Positions 24,048 through 32,104 of a stretch of DNA of 33,872 nt are shown here, piece after piece. The stretch spans positions 1 through 33,872 of the forward strand of contig NZ_JADEWT010000069.1 of the NCBI RefSeq assembly GCF_015207505.1, given 5' to 3'. This DNA comes from Tychonema sp. LEGE 06208 (GTDB lineage Bacteria; Cyanobacteriota; Cyanobacteriia; Cyanobacteriales; Microcoleaceae). Both the position numbers and the translations under genes were made by a program. How positions within the stretch are numbered: the first letter of the stretch is position 1; each line of letters starts with the position of its first letter. The notes below the pieces were generated by a model that was not told the DNA's origin, searched no databases, and saw only the letters and a list, made by a program, of their open reading frames with translations.

Positions 24048-25253
24048 TCAAAAGGTCTCGTTTCCAGTTGGATCTGGGATTGGGTCGCTCAGACCTAGCT
24101 TCTGATAGCGATAGGAAGCGACAACCGGGTAAACAATGCCACGCAGCCGATTTATTGCACCAACCGGACGATGGACTGCTAGACCGTTCCAAGGAGAAAA
24201 TCGCAGGTTTTCACAGAAATCGTATTGTTTCTCAAAATTAATGATTTGATGCTTGACGGTGAGACGACCGACTGTGAAAAACGGAGATTCGCTTTCCTTC
24301 CAGAGAATCGTGGTATCGTCGATCGACATCTTAGAGTTAGTTTGGAATTGAATGCCAAAGTCCCAACAAAATTGAGCATCAGGTTGGAGAAGGGCTTGAA
24401 TGATGTCATCCCGGTAGTAATTGTCGGGTTGACTCGGATCTAAACCGAGAGAAGAAGCGCGATCGCTAAAAGGAAGTTTAGGAATCCCAGGTCGAGACTG
24501 AGATAAAATCTTGTTGTGCGGCGGTTGGCCTGAAACCGGAGTAAACGCATATTTAATCACAGCCGGATATTCGACAGGAACTAAACTCGTTTTGGAAGCA
24601 TCAAAATCGGAATTGAGACCCAAAGCAGAGGCTGAACTGCTCCAATATCGTTCTGTTAGTAAACTTTTCGGAGTCGAACTCGTACCCTTGAGGAGTGCTA
24701 AAAATTGCCTCGGATGTTGATACAGCCACTTCTTTGTTGCCTCCTTCGACTCAACGACGGCAGAAAAAAAGCCGTAGTAATCTTTGATGTTTTTAACAAA
24801 GAAAAACGCTGAATTGTGAACAATCAGATCCTGGGTTTTCGACTCATAGCTTTGCACCAGCCGTTCCCCTTCAACTCCCATCACTTTCACTGCCATTGAG
24901 CGGGTGTCTGGTTCGCAATCATTTTTGGGTTGGAAAGCTCCGTTGGCAAATCGCAGCCAAACAGGATATTGTTTGGGCAAAGACAGCAAGCCTTGCTTAA
25001 GGGAAATAGCATTGAGTTGGGAAGAGGTCAACGAGGCGCGTTTGTTCAACTCGCGTTTAATCGCTTCCTCATCAAAGTCAAAGATTTCGAGAATTCCTTT
25101 AACAGCAGCGTGGCTTTTGGTGTGAGTATCTCGCAGCGCCCGTTCCTTGTCCTTATAAAGATTATCCATGCGGATCTTGGTTTGTTCGACCAGGCGATCG
25201 CAATATTCGCCTTCATTCTGTTCGGGATATTCTGTAAACAATTTATTGCTCAT
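24048..25253 (-). CDS. catalase-superfamily haem protein (y4iL-like), 401 aa
   Basis: The catalase-like fold is indicated by a distal-site RDTHTKSH (His44 as likely distal His), the block RFANGAF to DTRSMAVKVMGVEG, an Asn in VHNSAFFFV matching the distal Asn, and a C-terminal HRPVGAINRLRGIVY with the R-x-x-x-Y pattern of the proximal Tyr haem ligand. It is shorter than true catalases (~480+). Relatives of this superfamily convert fatty-acid hydroperoxides (allene oxide synthases). It starts 23 bp after the COX-like gene ends, with AAGG just before ATG 25253, so the two form an operon and its substrate may be the product of that enzyme (inference). A longer start at 25292 overlaps the upstream gene and is less likely. 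Confidence 0.85.
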   Translation of the reverse strand: MSNKLFTEYPEQNEGEYCDRLVEQTKIRMDNLYKDKERALRDTHTKSHAAVKGILEIFDFDEEAIKRELNKRASLTSSQLNAISLKQGLLSLPKQYPVWLRFANGAFQPKNDCEPDTRSMAVKVMGVEGERLVQSYESKTQDLIVHNSAFFFVKNIKDYYGFFSAVVESKEATKKWLYQHPRQFLALLKGTSSTPKSLLTERYWSSSASALGLNSDFDASKTSLVPVEYPAVIKYAFTPVSGQPPHNKILSQSRPGIPKLPFSDRASSLGLDPSQPDNYYRDDIIQALLQPDAQFCWDFGIQFQTNSKMSIDDTTILWKESESPFFTVGRLTVKHQIINFEKQYDFCENLRFSPWNGLAVHRPVGAINRLRGIVYPVVASYRYQKLGLSDPIPDPTGNETF

Positions 25254-25276
25254 ATTTACCTTGATGCGTTTGCTGA

Positions 25277-28063
25277 TTAAACGGGTTTCCAATTGTAGCG
25301 GTAAAACGAAATTCGATAATTTTGACCTTGAGGAATGTTGCGGTGCACTACCTCAGAAAGCGTTTTGGTATTGTGAATAATTTCCCAGCCCACAGGCGAA
25401 AAAGTTTCTGGATTGAAGATGTTTTCTGCTAATAAAGGATTGGTGAATGCTTGAGAAAACGCATCAATTCCGATTAATCGTCCCACTAAAGGAGGTAGGG
25501 CTGAGTTGGGACGCAAATCTTCGGCATAGAGTCCGACATAAAGCTCAATATTGTCTACGTGTCCGTACAAACTTTTTAGTTCTCGTTGAACTCTTTTATT
25601 GCCACTAATCTGGGCGAAATCGGTGACGCGGGGATACTTGCACAACTCACGATAATCGTTGTAGCTTCTCAGTTTTGATTGACGAGCCATGCGAATGCTG
25701 GCTAACTCGGTTGGTAACAGAAATTCAGGCGTATTGAATAAACTCAGTTGCGCGGCGGGTTGGGAACAACTTTCTTCAAATATGCCTCCTAACCCCTTGC
25801 TGATAATCATGTTGTTGTTCCACATAGAGGCAGGCATGGGTAGTGTCTGCTCGTTGTGAATGAGAGTATCAGGCAACATACTGTGCCAGCGGTATACCAA
25901 ACTAAATTCTACCGACATCCAATTATGGCGATACCATTTTTCATTAGTGAAGGCCTGTGGATCGGTGAAGAATTGGAAGTGATAGGGAGTAATGTGGTTG
26001 ATGTAATCTTCTAACACAATCCTGAGAAATTCAACCACTACAATGTTTCTGGCAGTTTGGAACAGACGTTCATCATCCCAGGCTGGATAGTGTTCTGCTA
26101 AGATGTCGCACACGCGATTGTGTTCTCTCAAGCAAAGAACGTTCAGCATGACATAGCCAATTTGCACGTTTGCCCGTTCTAATTCAATCCCCATCGCGAA
26201 TAATTTTTGTTTTTTTTCGGGAGAGAATGTCTCGGATTTTGGGATGGAATTTTCGGTGTAAAGATGAGGTAATTCTGCAAATTCTTCTTTAGCTCGTCCA
26301 TCCTCATCGTAGTAAAACGGAGGATATTCTTCGCCATTAATAAATTGGCTTTTCATCTTGCCGCCTTTGTGCGATCGCAGCATCTCTGTAATCTTTGGGT
26401 TCAGCCCATAGACATTACACAGATCGATATGGTGGTTGGAACTATTTTTACGGTGATCGTCGCGAGCTGTACGCAGAAAGCTATCAGTGAACCATTGGAC
26501 AAAATAGGGAAACATCAGTGAAGATTTGGGCGAGTATTGTGTCTCCCCGTCTTTGCGATACAAAATTTCCAAATCCTTAATCGGCGGCAGATTTTTCTCA
26601 AACTCTTCGGTAGGTGCTAAATTAATGCCGACGTAATTTTCATTAGTCAATGGTTTCCAATCTAAAGGCGGCAACTGGAGTCCAGAGTATGAGCGATCGA
26701 TCAATGAATCCCAAGATGTGTAGGGAGACATAGTGCTAAACTGATAGGGACGAACCGGAATCTTATTGATGGCATTGTTGATCAGCGTTTTATTGACTTT
26801 TTTCGCAAGACCTGAATTGTTTTGAATAAAGCTCCAAATTGGCTTTAAGCCAGTTAAAGCTGCCGTCTCCAGTTTGTTTTTAAATCCGTCCCGTGAAGTA
26901 TCTCTTTTGCTTGCCATGATGGTTTTTCTTTCTCGGTATTTGTCGGTTCTAGGTGGTGATGCTGCTAATTTTTCAGATTCTCGGTATTGCTCGGTTCTAG
27001 GTGGTGATGTTGCTAATTTTTCAGATTGTGATGCAGTCTTTTCAACCTGCTGGATGGAATCAAGTTTTGGGAGATGTCGTTGTAGATTTTTGGGGCGGTA
27101 GTCCTGGCGGGTTTGCAATCGCTTGATCGTGCTTTCATGGAGTTCTTCAATTGCATCGCTCACTTCACGCAACTTGATTCCTGCTAATTTGAAAACCCCT
27201 GGATCGTTCTTAAAGTCACACTCATAATTAGGATTGATACCTGTTGGAATGACACTAGGATCGAATTCTAGCCCAAGTCCCAGTTTACGGGTTGAATCCA
27301 ACATCCACTGCAAGGCGGCATCTGATAACCCACTGTATTCTTTCGTTCCACCGCCTACGCAGCTATGTCCGCCGGGAAACCAAACTTGAATTACGCGCTG
27401 GTTCTCAGTATCAGGATGCTTTTTCATGGGAGTTACGTCGAAAGCTTCGCGGATTTCGTCGATCGCCACGGCGTGCAAGGCATTCTGAATCCCTTTATTT
27501 AAAGTCGTGTCGTGAAATCTGTAGCGCTTGTTGAGTTGTTCGTGAACCTGCTTGAAGGCAGGTACACTAGGAATTCCTAGGGAACCGACGGTATCGAAAC
27601 AACCAATCAAGGTAATCGGGACGCGATCGCCATAGGTGTCGCGGTAATCGGCAGCCATTTTATCCCGCGGTTTAACTTCTCGATGACGGTAAAGCTCGTA
27701 AGCTTCGTGGGTTTTAGTCACGTGAGGGCGTGATAGAAGACCGGCGCAATAAATCATTCCCGCTAGACTTCTGACGGTGTAAGCACCGCGACTGAACCCG
27801 AATAGATAAATTTCGTCACCATCTACATAGTTGAGACTGAGGAACCGATAGGCATCCTCAATGTTGCGATCGATTCCGAGTCCCGTGGCTCCGCCTAAAA
27901 TCTTTTGACTCTCGGTGCCAATGCCTTCGTCATAAAATACGACCTGTGGAACTCCATCACTAGCGATCGGTTTCACAGATTGAGCCAGCTTAACTATATT
28001 GCTTGGGTAAGGACTCGATAGCTGTTGCCAAGTTCCATCACAGCAAATAACCAGACGTTTCAT
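25277..28063 (-). CDS. DUF2235 lipase-like hydrolase fused to a cyclooxygenase-like haem peroxidase, 928 aa
   Basis: Residues 1-~310 are a DUF2235/Tle1-like alpha/beta hydrolase: VICCDGTWQ at the start and the nucleophile elbow GFSRGA with Ser91. After a ~70-residue linker with a tandem repeat, residues ~383-928 follow the prostaglandin-endoperoxide-synthase fold: YTSWDSL (COX YISWESF), DLCNVYG, GEEYPPF, LREHNRVCDIL, and VYRWHSMLPD, where Tyr724 and His727 align with COX Tyr385 and the proximal haem ligand His388. AFSQAF aligns with COX Ser530, and LYGHVDNIELYVGL with the COX helix ending in YPGL. The distal Q-x-x-x-H is Gln523...Asp527, so the distal His is lost. The start is ATG 28063 after GAGGTGG. 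The likely role is to free a fatty acid and oxygenate it (inference). Confidence 0.88.
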   Translation of the reverse strand: MKRLVICCDGTWQQLSSPYPSNIVKLAQSVKPIASDGVPQVVFYDEGIGTESQKILGGATGLGIDRNIEDAYRFLSLNYVDGDEIYLFGFSRGAYTVRSLAGMIYCAGLLSRPHVTKTHEAYELYRHREVKPRDKMAADYRDTYGDRVPITLIGCFDTVGSLGIPSVPAFKQVHEQLNKRYRFHDTTLNKGIQNALHAVAIDEIREAFDVTPMKKHPDTENQRVIQVWFPGGHSCVGGGTKEYSGLSDAALQWMLDSTRKLGLGLEFDPSVIPTGINPNYECDFKNDPGVFKLAGIKLREVSDAIEELHESTIKRLQTRQDYRPKNLQRHLPKLDSIQQVEKTASQSEKLATSPPRTEQYRESEKLAASPPRTDKYRERKTIMASKRDTSRDGFKNKLETAALTGLKPIWSFIQNNSGLAKKVNKTLINNAINKIPVRPYQFSTMSPYTSWDSLIDRSYSGLQLPPLDWKPLTNENYVGINLAPTEEFEKNLPPIKDLEILYRKDGETQYSPKSSLMFPYFVQWFTDSFLRTARDDHRKNSSNHHIDLCNVYGLNPKITEMLRSHKGGKMKSQFINGEEYPPFYYDEDGRAKEEFAELPHLYTENSIPKSETFSPEKKQKLFAMGIELERANVQIGYVMLNVLCLREHNRVCDILAEHYPAWDDERLFQTARNIVVVEFLRIVLEDYINHITPYHFQFFTDPQAFTNEKWYRHNWMSVEFSLVYRWHSMLPDTLIHNEQTLPMPASMWNNNMIISKGLGGIFEESCSQPAAQLSLFNTPEFLLPTELASIRMARQSKLRSYNDYRELCKYPRVTDFAQISGNKRVQRELKSLYGHVDNIELYVGLYAEDLRPNSALPPLVGRLIGIDAFSQAFTNPLLAENIFNPETFSPVGWEIIHNTKTLSEVVHRNIPQGQNYRISFYRYNWKPV
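26931..27026. repeat. 48-bp in-frame tandem duplication in the hydrolase-peroxidase linker
   Basis: Two copies (26931-26978 and 26979-27026) differ at a few bases and encode SEKLATSPPRTEQYRE and SEKLAASPPRTDKYRE. The unit is 16 codons, so the frame is kept. It sits just before an internal ATG (26915-26917) that could be the old start of a separate peroxidase gene. Confidence 0.92.
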
Positions 28064-28090
28064 GTTCCACCTCAAAAGCTTTCACTCGGC

Positions 28091-29362
28091 CTAGCGTGCA
28101 TTGCAACGCATCTTATCAGTTGAGTAGCTGCTTGACACTCCTCGGTCTGAAGACGCGAGGATTCTTGGATCAATCAGTTGATTTGCTCGTTGATGCTGCC
28201 ACCAACGAGTAGAGATCGGTTTCCAAGCGTTAATTTCGGTGTGTCCCACCGTATTTAAAGTGATTCCTGCACGGGCTTTCAAACCTTTTCCCAAAATGTT
28301 AATTGTGGCGTTACGATCCCGATCCAATCTCGTACCGTAACCGCAAATATGGGTGCGAGTTGAAAGTATTTTTTTGAGAGTATTGCCACAGTTTGAACAG
28401 TCTTGAGAAGTGTACTGAGGTGCAACAGCAATTACTGTTCTGTCGTACAGTTTTCCAAAGCATTCTAACCATTGTGCAAATTGTGACCACGCTGCATCAC
28501 TAATTCGCAACGCAAGCTTATGGTTTTTCACCATATTCCGCACCTGAAGATCTTCGTTGGCTACAAAATCGCTAGATTTTACCACGCCGGACGCCGTCTT
28601 AATGGCGAAGTCTTTGCGCTGCCTGCTGACTTTCAGATGCTTTCTTCCTAACTTGTTGAGCGCTCTTCTTCGATTGCTAGAACCTTTCTTCTTTCGAGAA
28701 ATCCGCTTCTGCAATCTTTTCAAAGCTTTTTCACTTTTACGAAGATAGCGATGGTAAGACGGTTGCCAACCATCGCTATCTTCGTAAAAGTGGTTCAATC
28801 TCAGATCTATCCCCATAGCTTTACCATTGGGAATAGGCTCCTCTTTTCGCTCCACGTTAATACATAATTGGGCATAGTAGCCGTCGGCACGACGCACAAC
28901 TCTGATTCGTTTGATCTCGTCAGGTGCCGAGAAATGCAAATCCCGATTACCGATCAACTTAAACTTCCCAGCAGCAAAACCGTCTTTAAATGTCAGACAT
29001 CTTTTGTCGGTAGAAAGTAGCCATCCTGACGTTTTGTATTCGACCGAACGAGTGTGTTTCTTGAAAGGCGGGTATCCCTTTTTTCCTGGTTTCTTGGCTT
29101 TGCAATTAGCCAAAAAACGTTGGATAGCAAAAATGGCACGTGCGGCAGAAGCCTGACGTGCAATCGAATTAGGCTTACCTGCCCCTTCAAACTCTTTTGC
29201 CATAATGGCGCATTGTTTGTACAGGTAAAATAACTTAACCCCTTGATTCTCTGTCCAATACCTAAGAGTTTTATTTCGGACAAATTGAGCCGTCCTAATC
29301 ATCTCGTCAATGACTCGGTATTGCTTCGCTTTGGCTTTCAACTTAAACTCTAATGCGATCAT
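28091..29362 (-). CDS. tnpB: TnpB RNA-guided endonuclease (IS200/IS605 OrfB type), 423 aa
   Basis: The N-terminal half has typical TnpB blocks (QASAARAIFAIQRFLANCK, PGKKGYPPFKKH). The RuvC residues are Asp186 (AMGIDLRLNHF), Glu270 (VANEDLQVRNMVKNHKLA) and the Asp in LDRDRNATINIL (~349). The zinc finger has CSNC (322-325) but its second half reads ICGYGTRLD with only one Cys (340), so one ligand appears lost. No TnpA is present, so it is a solo element. The frame runs through the predicted right end (TCAA at 28132-28135) into flanking DNA, so the last ~13 residues are host sequence. TnpB proteins cut DNA guided by the omega-RNA from the element's right end. Start ATG 29362. Confidence 0.9.
   Translation of the reverse strand: MIALEFKLKAKAKQYRVIDEMIRTAQFVRNKTLRYWTENQGVKLFYLYKQCAIMAKEFEGAGKPNSIARQASAARAIFAIQRFLANCKAKKPGKKGYPPFKKHTRSVEYKTSGWLLSTDKRCLTFKDGFAAGKFKLIGNRDLHFSAPDEIKRIRVVRRADGYYAQLCINVERKEEPIPNGKAMGIDLRLNHFYEDSDGWQPSYHRYLRKSEKALKRLQKRISRKKKGSSNRRRALNKLGRKHLKVSRQRKDFAIKTASGVVKSSDFVANEDLQVRNMVKNHKLALRISDAAWSQFAQWLECFGKLYDRTVIAVAPQYTSQDCSNCGNTLKKILSTRTHICGYGTRLDRDRNATINILGKGLKARAGITLNTVGHTEINAWKPISTRWWQHQRANQLIDPRILASSDRGVSSSYSTDKMRCNAR
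28112..28260 (-). ncRNA. predicted omega-RNA (reRNA) scaffold and guide at the tnpB right end
   Basis: In TnpB elements the 3' end of the gene and right end form a scaffold whose last hairpin is followed by ~16-20 nt of flanking DNA acting as guide. Here the hairpin near 28139-28158 is followed by TCAA and then GCAGCTACTCAACTGATAAG (28131 down to 28112). The 5' limit is arbitrary. Confidence 0.45.
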
Positions 29363-29467
29363 TCAAGTATCTTACCGTACTACGAAACACTATGTTTACA
29401 AAATGCGTATGTTTAATCATTCTTTACACTTTGTAGAAACTAAAGCCGTCCTATAAGGACAGGGCTT
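28132..29467 (-). mobile_element. solo-tnpB IS200/IS605-type element, predicted limits
   Basis: The left end (high coordinates) has the sub-terminal hairpin AAAGCC-GTCC-loop-GGAC-AG-GGCTTT (29442-29468), preceded on the minus strand by GGGTTGA, a plausible target motif. The right end has a hairpin CCTCGCGTC-TTCA-GACCGAGG (about 28139-28158), then GTGTCAA. These are the single-strand hairpins expected for this family. Exact cleavage sites are inferred. Confidence 0.65.
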
Positions 29468-29500
29468 TCAACCCAATTTTTCTGGTAAGCCTATTTTATC

Positions 29501-30330
29501 GGCGCTGCTGAATCAGGGTATGATACGGGCAAAAATACGAGAGGGGAGCCGAAAATGATTTCTGGAATTTTGGTGGGTAATTGGAACATCTCCAAATTTT
29601 AGATAATGAATTAGTAATTTGATTGAATACCCTAGCATTTTTTTATAAGCGAAAATAACAAAAAAAACTTTTTTGCCTAGCTAAGTAATGTCTAAATCTT
29701 GTATTTTACCCTCAATTTTTGTCACATAGGTTTTGCTAACAACCTGGTCTCCTTCCGGGATGAAATTTGGGTAAAATTTCCACTCACCTGTTACAGAAAA
29801 GTAGCATTTTCATTTACTAACCTCCGCCCATAGTGGTTCAAAAGTTTTGGCGCTATGGTCGCCTAAAACCAATTCTAAAATACCTGGCTTAAAATGATCT
29901 ACCGCTTTCCACAGCGAGGCTTTATTCGTTTTAACCCACAGATTTTTGTAATTCATCTAATTCTCCCACTTCGGGATTTTTTTTTGATTCGTCAAAATCT
30001 GGTAAGATTTTCCTGGCTGATTTTACCCAATTAATGATTGTAGTATGATGTACATTTTTGACTCTTTGAATTGCTCTAAATCCCATGCCATTATCATACA
30101 TTTTTAGGCATTCACATTTAACTTATTCCGAATATCCTCTTTGAGGCTTATAGTCATTGATCAATTGTCTTTTGCATTGATTACAAATATAATTCTGTTT
30201 ACCTTTTTTGTGACCATTTTTATTGATATGAGTTGAATTGCATTCTGGGCATTGCATAATATTTATTTTAAATGTGTGTTATTTTTGGCGCTCGGAGGAC
30301 AACTTCATCATACCCTGGTTCAGCAACGCC
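29501..30330 (-). mobile_element. decayed IS1-family insertion sequence, 830 bp
   Basis: The ends are inverted repeats of 24 bp with 22 matches: GGCGCTGCTGAATCAGGG-TATGAT at 29501-29524 and the inverse at 30307-30330 (GGCGTTGCTGAACCAGGG-TATGAT). They start GG-GNTGCTG like IS1. Inside lies a broken InsA/InsB transposase on the minus strand. No clear target duplication is seen. It lies 33 bp from the tnpB element and 64 bp from the tRNA-Leu. Confidence 0.85.
29570..30256 (-). pseudogene. IS1-family transposase InsA/InsB, multiply broken
   Basis: Reading the minus strand from ATG 30256: MQCPECNSTHINKNGHKK and ICNQCKRQ give the InsA zinc-finger (CPEC...CNQC), then KPQRGYSE followed by a stop, VKCECLKMYDNGMGFRAI, an HTH-like VHHTTIINWVK, and VGELDELQ. 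After a frameshift, LWKAVDHFKPGILELVLGD and AKTFEPLW (InsB catalytic region), a stop, then GDQVVSKTYVTKIEGK, another stop and shift, and MLGYSIKLLIHYLKF at the C-terminus. At least three in-frame stops and two frameshifts make it dead. Confidence 0.88.
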
Positions 30331-30394
30331 TCAAAATCAAATGTAAAACAACTGCCAACAGCCAAAACTGTCAACAGTTGTTTTACATATTCAA

Positions 30395-30478
30395 TGCGGA
30401 TGGCGAGACTCGAACTCGCAAGGACATAATGCCACACGCACCTCAAGCGTGCGCGTATACCAATTCCGCCACATCCGC
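30395..30478 (-). tRNA. tRNA-Leu (anticodon GAG)
   Basis: The acceptor stem is GCGGATG/CATCCGC with discriminator A. The anticodon stem CACGC/GCGTG encloses the loop TTGAGGT, giving anticodon GAG, and a long variable arm (class II) precedes the T arm (GCGAG-TTCGAGT-CTCGC). CCA is not encoded. It reads CUC/CUU codons. Confidence 0.95.
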
Positions 30479-30705
30479 TTTTTCTGGCACTCAGGGATTT
30501 TTTGCGTTACCAGTTAAAGATTCACAGGTTGAGGTTCCTGACATTTAACTTGTGACTTGCCCTTTTGCGCCGCCGATTTAGAATCATAGCACCACTACGC
30601 GCAAAATGTAAAATAAATTTTTATGAACAATTTCTGCAAAAGCATTGTCCAGAACATACCGAAAGGCATTATTGTACAGAATATTGAGTGAATTAAGCAG
30701 CGAAG
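30479..30705. other. intergenic region between tRNA-Leu and accC
   Basis: It must contain the tRNA promoter (minus) and the accC promoter (plus). AT-rich sequence at 30605-30635 (GTAAAATAAATTTTTATG) is the likely accC promoter zone. Nothing else is seen. Confidence 0.4.
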
Positions 30706-32061
30706 ATGGGGTTCTCAAAAATTTTAATCGCTAATCGGGGGGAAATAGCCCTCCGCATACTTCGCACCTGCGAGGAAATGGGGATTGCCACGGTCGCCGT
30801 TCACTCCACCGTAGATAAACACGCCCTGCACGTCCAGTTAGCAGACGAAGCCGTTTGCATCGGCCCCCCCACCAGCAGTAAAAGTTATTTAAACATCCCT
30901 AACATCATCTCGGCGGCCCTGACGCGCAACGCGGCAGCGATTCATCCGGGGTACGGCTTCCTCGCGGAAAACGCCCGATTTGCCGAAATTTGTGCTGACC
31001 ATCAAATTACCTTCATCGGCCCGTCTCCGGCAGCAATGCGGGCGATGGGCGACAAATCCACGGCAAAAGAAACTATGCAGCGGGTGAAAGTTCCGACTGT
31101 TCCCGGTAGCGGCGGATTGCTGATAGATGAACACGAGGCTTTGTCGGTAGCCCGCGACATCGGCTATCCTGTGATGATTAAAGCTACCGCCGGCGGGGGA
31201 GGCCGGGGTATGAGGCTAGTCAGAGAAGCGTCGGAACTTCCCAAACTTTTCCATGCAGCCCAAGGTGAAGCCGATGCAGCTTTTGGTAATCCGGGACTTT
31301 ACTTGGAAAAATTCATCGAAAAGCCCCGACATATCGAAATCCAAATTCTCGCGGATAACTACGGTAATGTCATCCACCTCGGTGAGAGAGATTGTTCGAT
31401 TCAGCGGCGGCACCAAAAACTCCTGGAAGAAGCGCCCAGTCCAGCCCTCAGCCAGAAACTCCGAGATCAAATGGGTCACGCGGCGGTGGCTGCTGCAAAA
31501 GCTATCAACTACACCGGTGCGGGTACTGTCGAATTTCTGCTTGACAAATCGGGCAAGTTCTATTTCATGGAAATGAACACCCGGATTCAAGTGGAACATC
31601 CTGTCACGGAGATGATTACGGGCCTGGATTTGATTGCCGAACAAATTCGCATCGCCCAAGGTGAAAAACTGCAAATCAAGCAAAATCAAGTAATTCTCAG
31701 CGGCCACGCCATCGAGTGCCGGATCAATGCTGAAGATCCCGATCGCAATTTCCGGCCTCACCCCGGCATCATCAGCGGTTATTTGCCTCCCGGCGGCCCC
31801 GGCGTGCGGATGGACTCTCACGTTTACACCGATTACGAAATACCTGCTTACTACGATTCTTTAATCGGTAAAGTAATTGTATGGGGGCGCGATCGACCTT
31901 CAGCCATCAGCAGGATGAAACGGGCCTTGCGGGAATGTGCCATCACCGGAGTTCCTACCACCCTCAGCTTCCACCAAAAAATCCTCGATAGCCCCGAATT
32001 TCTCAGCGGCGAAGTTTATACGAATTTTGTCGAACAGTTCATGAACCAAAATGGTCAGTAG
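30706..32061 (+). CDS. accC: acetyl-CoA carboxylase, biotin carboxylase subunit, 451 aa
   Basis: It carboxylates biotin on AccB using ATP and bicarbonate, the first half-reaction of fatty-acid synthesis. The start [20 protein letters not shown], the ATP-grasp loop [14 protein letters not shown] (~159), [35 protein letters not shown] and the catalytic [15 protein letters not shown] (~289) are all intact. Length matches the family (~447). The end (EQFMNQNGQ) has a tail partly encoded by a heptamer repeat: the TAG stop is in GGTCAGTAGTCC. No accB lies nearby, as is common in cyanobacteria. Confidence 0.97.
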   Translation: MGFSKILIANRGEIALRILRTCEEMGIATVAVHSTVDKHALHVQLADEAVCIGPPTSSKSYLNIPNIISAALTRNAAAIHPGYGFLAENARFAEICADHQITFIGPSPAAMRAMGDKSTAKETMQRVKVPTVPGSGGLLIDEHEALSVARDIGYPVMIKATAGGGGRGMRLVREASELPKLFHAAQGEADAAFGNPGLYLEKFIEKPRHIEIQILADNYGNVIHLGERDCSIQRRHQKLLEEAPSPALSQKLRDQMGHAAVAAAKAINYTGAGTVEFLLDKSGKFYFMEMNTRIQVEHPVTEMITGLDLIAEQIRIAQGEKLQIKQNQVILSGHAIECRINAEDPDRNFRPHPGIISGYLPPGGPGVRMDSHVYTDYEIPAYYDSLIGKVIVWGRDRPSAISRMKRALRECAITGVPTTLSFHQKILDSPEFLSGEVYTNFVEQFMNQNGQ

Positions 32062-32104
32062 TCCTTAGTCAGTAGTCCTTAGTCAGTAGTCATTAGTCAT
32101 TAGT
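32054..32104. repeat. GTCAGTA/GTCCTTA/GTCATTA heptamer array at the accC stop codon
   Basis: Seven or so heptamers follow one another; the first supplies the accC stop. A related inverse array (TAATGAC/TACTGAC types) lies at about 32204-32243 and 32279-32338. Confidence 0.92.

Noticed and set aside
24048-25253. Catalase-like gene as a true H2O2 catalase
   Set aside because: It is well short of normal catalase length and lacks the full proximal RxFxYxDT motif; the operon context fits hydroperoxide chemistry better, though simple peroxide removal is not excluded.
28091-29362. TnpB as a Cas12/CRISPR effector
   Set aside because: Length (~400 aa), the IS-type hairpins at both ends and the lack of an array fit a transposon TnpB.
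30238-30548. Plus-strand open frames of 63 and 98 aa across the tRNA
   Set aside because: They overlap the tRNA-Leu gene and the end of the IS1 element on the opposite strand and contain no motif.
31216-31821. 201-aa minus-strand open frame inside accC
   Set aside because: It is antisense to intact accC catalytic motifs, without family resemblance.
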